Below, in pieces: positions 5,621 through 6,116 of a stretch of 6,116 nucleotides of DNA. The position numbers and the translations under genes were made by a program. A model generated the notes under the pieces. That model saw nothing but the letters and a program-made list of their open reading frames with translations. It ran no database searches and was not told the origin of the DNA. The first letter of the stretch is position 1, and the number at the start of each line of letters is the position of its first letter. Origin of the DNA: an uncultured Legionellales bacterium (lineage in GTDB: Bacteria; Pseudomonadota; Gammaproteobacteria; UBA1113); contig CAMFJO010000059.1 in assembly GCA_945956945.1 (NCBI GenBank), positions 1 to 6,116 of the forward strand. The letters run 5' to 3'.

Positions 5621-6116
5621 ATGACACAAAAAGGAACCTTATATATTATTTCGGCACCCTCCGGAGCAGGAAAGACGAGCTTGGTCAATGCGATATTGCC
5701 ACGCTTAAGCAATCTAAAATTGTCTATTTCTTATACTACACGCCCGGCGCGTGCGGGTGAAGTCGATGGGACCCATTATTTTTTTGTAGATGAGGCAAAA
5801 TTTGCACAAATGGTAGCGGCACAAAGTTTCATGGAATATGCTACGGTGTTCGATTATCACTATGGTACTTCGCACGATTGGGTCGTCGAGACTTTGGCGC
5901 AGGGTATTGATGTTATTTTAGAAATTGATTGGCAAGGTGCCCGGCAGTGCCGAATTTTTCATCCCGATAGTGTCCTTATTTTCATTTTGCCACCCTCCAA
6001 GGCTATATTGCAGCGGCGATTGGAAGAAAGGCGTTTAGACAGTGCGGAGGTTATTCAACGACGTATGAGTGATGCGAGCAAAGAAATGTCTCATAGCCAT
6101 GAATATGATTATATTG
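5621..6116 (+). CDS. gmk: Guanylate kinase (3' end beyond window)
   Basis: It phosphorylates GMP (or dGMP) to GDP with ATP, an essential step of purine nucleotide supply and of ppGpp metabolism. The 165 codons in the window cover most of a normal protein of about 205 residues. Visible motifs are P-loop APSGAGKTS (12-20), GMP-binding SYTTRPARAGEVDGTHYFF (37-55), MEYATVFDYHYGTS (71-84), LEIDWQGAR (100-108), then LPPS, the lid region RRLEERRLDS and RRMSDASKEMSHSHEYDYI. The GMP loop reads VFDYHYGT where many homologues have VFGNYYGT, a small variation. The ATG at 5621 is chosen because MTQKGTLYIISAPSGAGK fits the normal N-terminus. An in-frame GTG directly before it (5618) is an alternative. The ribosome binding site is weak and lies over the end of yicC, suggesting translational coupling. 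The sequence is cut by the window, not frameshifted. Confidence 0.97.
   Translation, partial: MTQKGTLYIISAPSGAGKTSLVNAILPRLSNLKLSISYTTRPARAGEVDGTHYFFVDEAKFAQMVAAQSFMEYATVFDYHYGTSHDWVVETLAQGIDVILEIDWQGARQCRIFHPDSVLIFILPPSKAILQRRLEERRLDSAEVIQRRMSDASKEMSHSHEYDYI

Overview
The window looks like a chromosome segment of a host-associated gammaproteobacterium, most likely a Legionellales-type organism (relatives of Coxiella, Legionella, Rickettsiella or Berkiella). This is an inference from two things. The right end carries a yicC-gmk housekeeping pair, an order I recall from Coxiella/Legionella. The left two thirds carries eukaryotic-like genes of the kind such intracellular bacteria accumulate. 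Base composition is moderately AT-rich. No rRNA, tRNA, CRISPR array, insertion sequence or transposase is visible.

Layout: (1) 1-1506, plus strand: the 3' part of a large, all-helical, unrecognised protein with a coiled coil and a Ser-rich tail, open at the left edge. (2) 1507-1630: a convergent junction with a strong hairpin that has no U-tract. (3) 1631-2905, minus strand: a NUDT9-type ADP-ribose diphosphatase with a modified Nudix box and a large helical insertion. (4) 2906-3040: a compact regulatory region where a minus-strand promoter and a plus-strand extended -10 share the same TATA core, followed by a textbook plus-strand intrinsic terminator. Together these suggest a short RNA of about 68 nt. 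(5) 3041-4513, minus strand: a classical (eukaryotic-style) protein tyrosine phosphatase with WPD loop, P-loop and Q-loop intact, behind a roughly 245-residue N-terminal region I do not recognise. (6) 4514-4744: a divergent AT-rich intergenic region. (7) 4745-5614, plus: YicC-family endoribonuclease-like protein. (8) 5621 to the right edge, plus: guanylate kinase, cut by the window.

How the genes fit together: yicC-gmk is a core operon with a 6-nt gap. The tyrosine phosphatase and the ADP-ribose hydrolase lie in the same orientation, 135 bp apart, each with its own ribosome binding site and probably its own promoter. With the coiled-coil protein beyond them they resemble an accessory cluster beside a conserved operon. 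A role as secreted effectors acting on host phosphotyrosine and ADP-ribose signalling is plausible, but it is inferred from domain type and context only. No secretion signal can be proven from the sequence.
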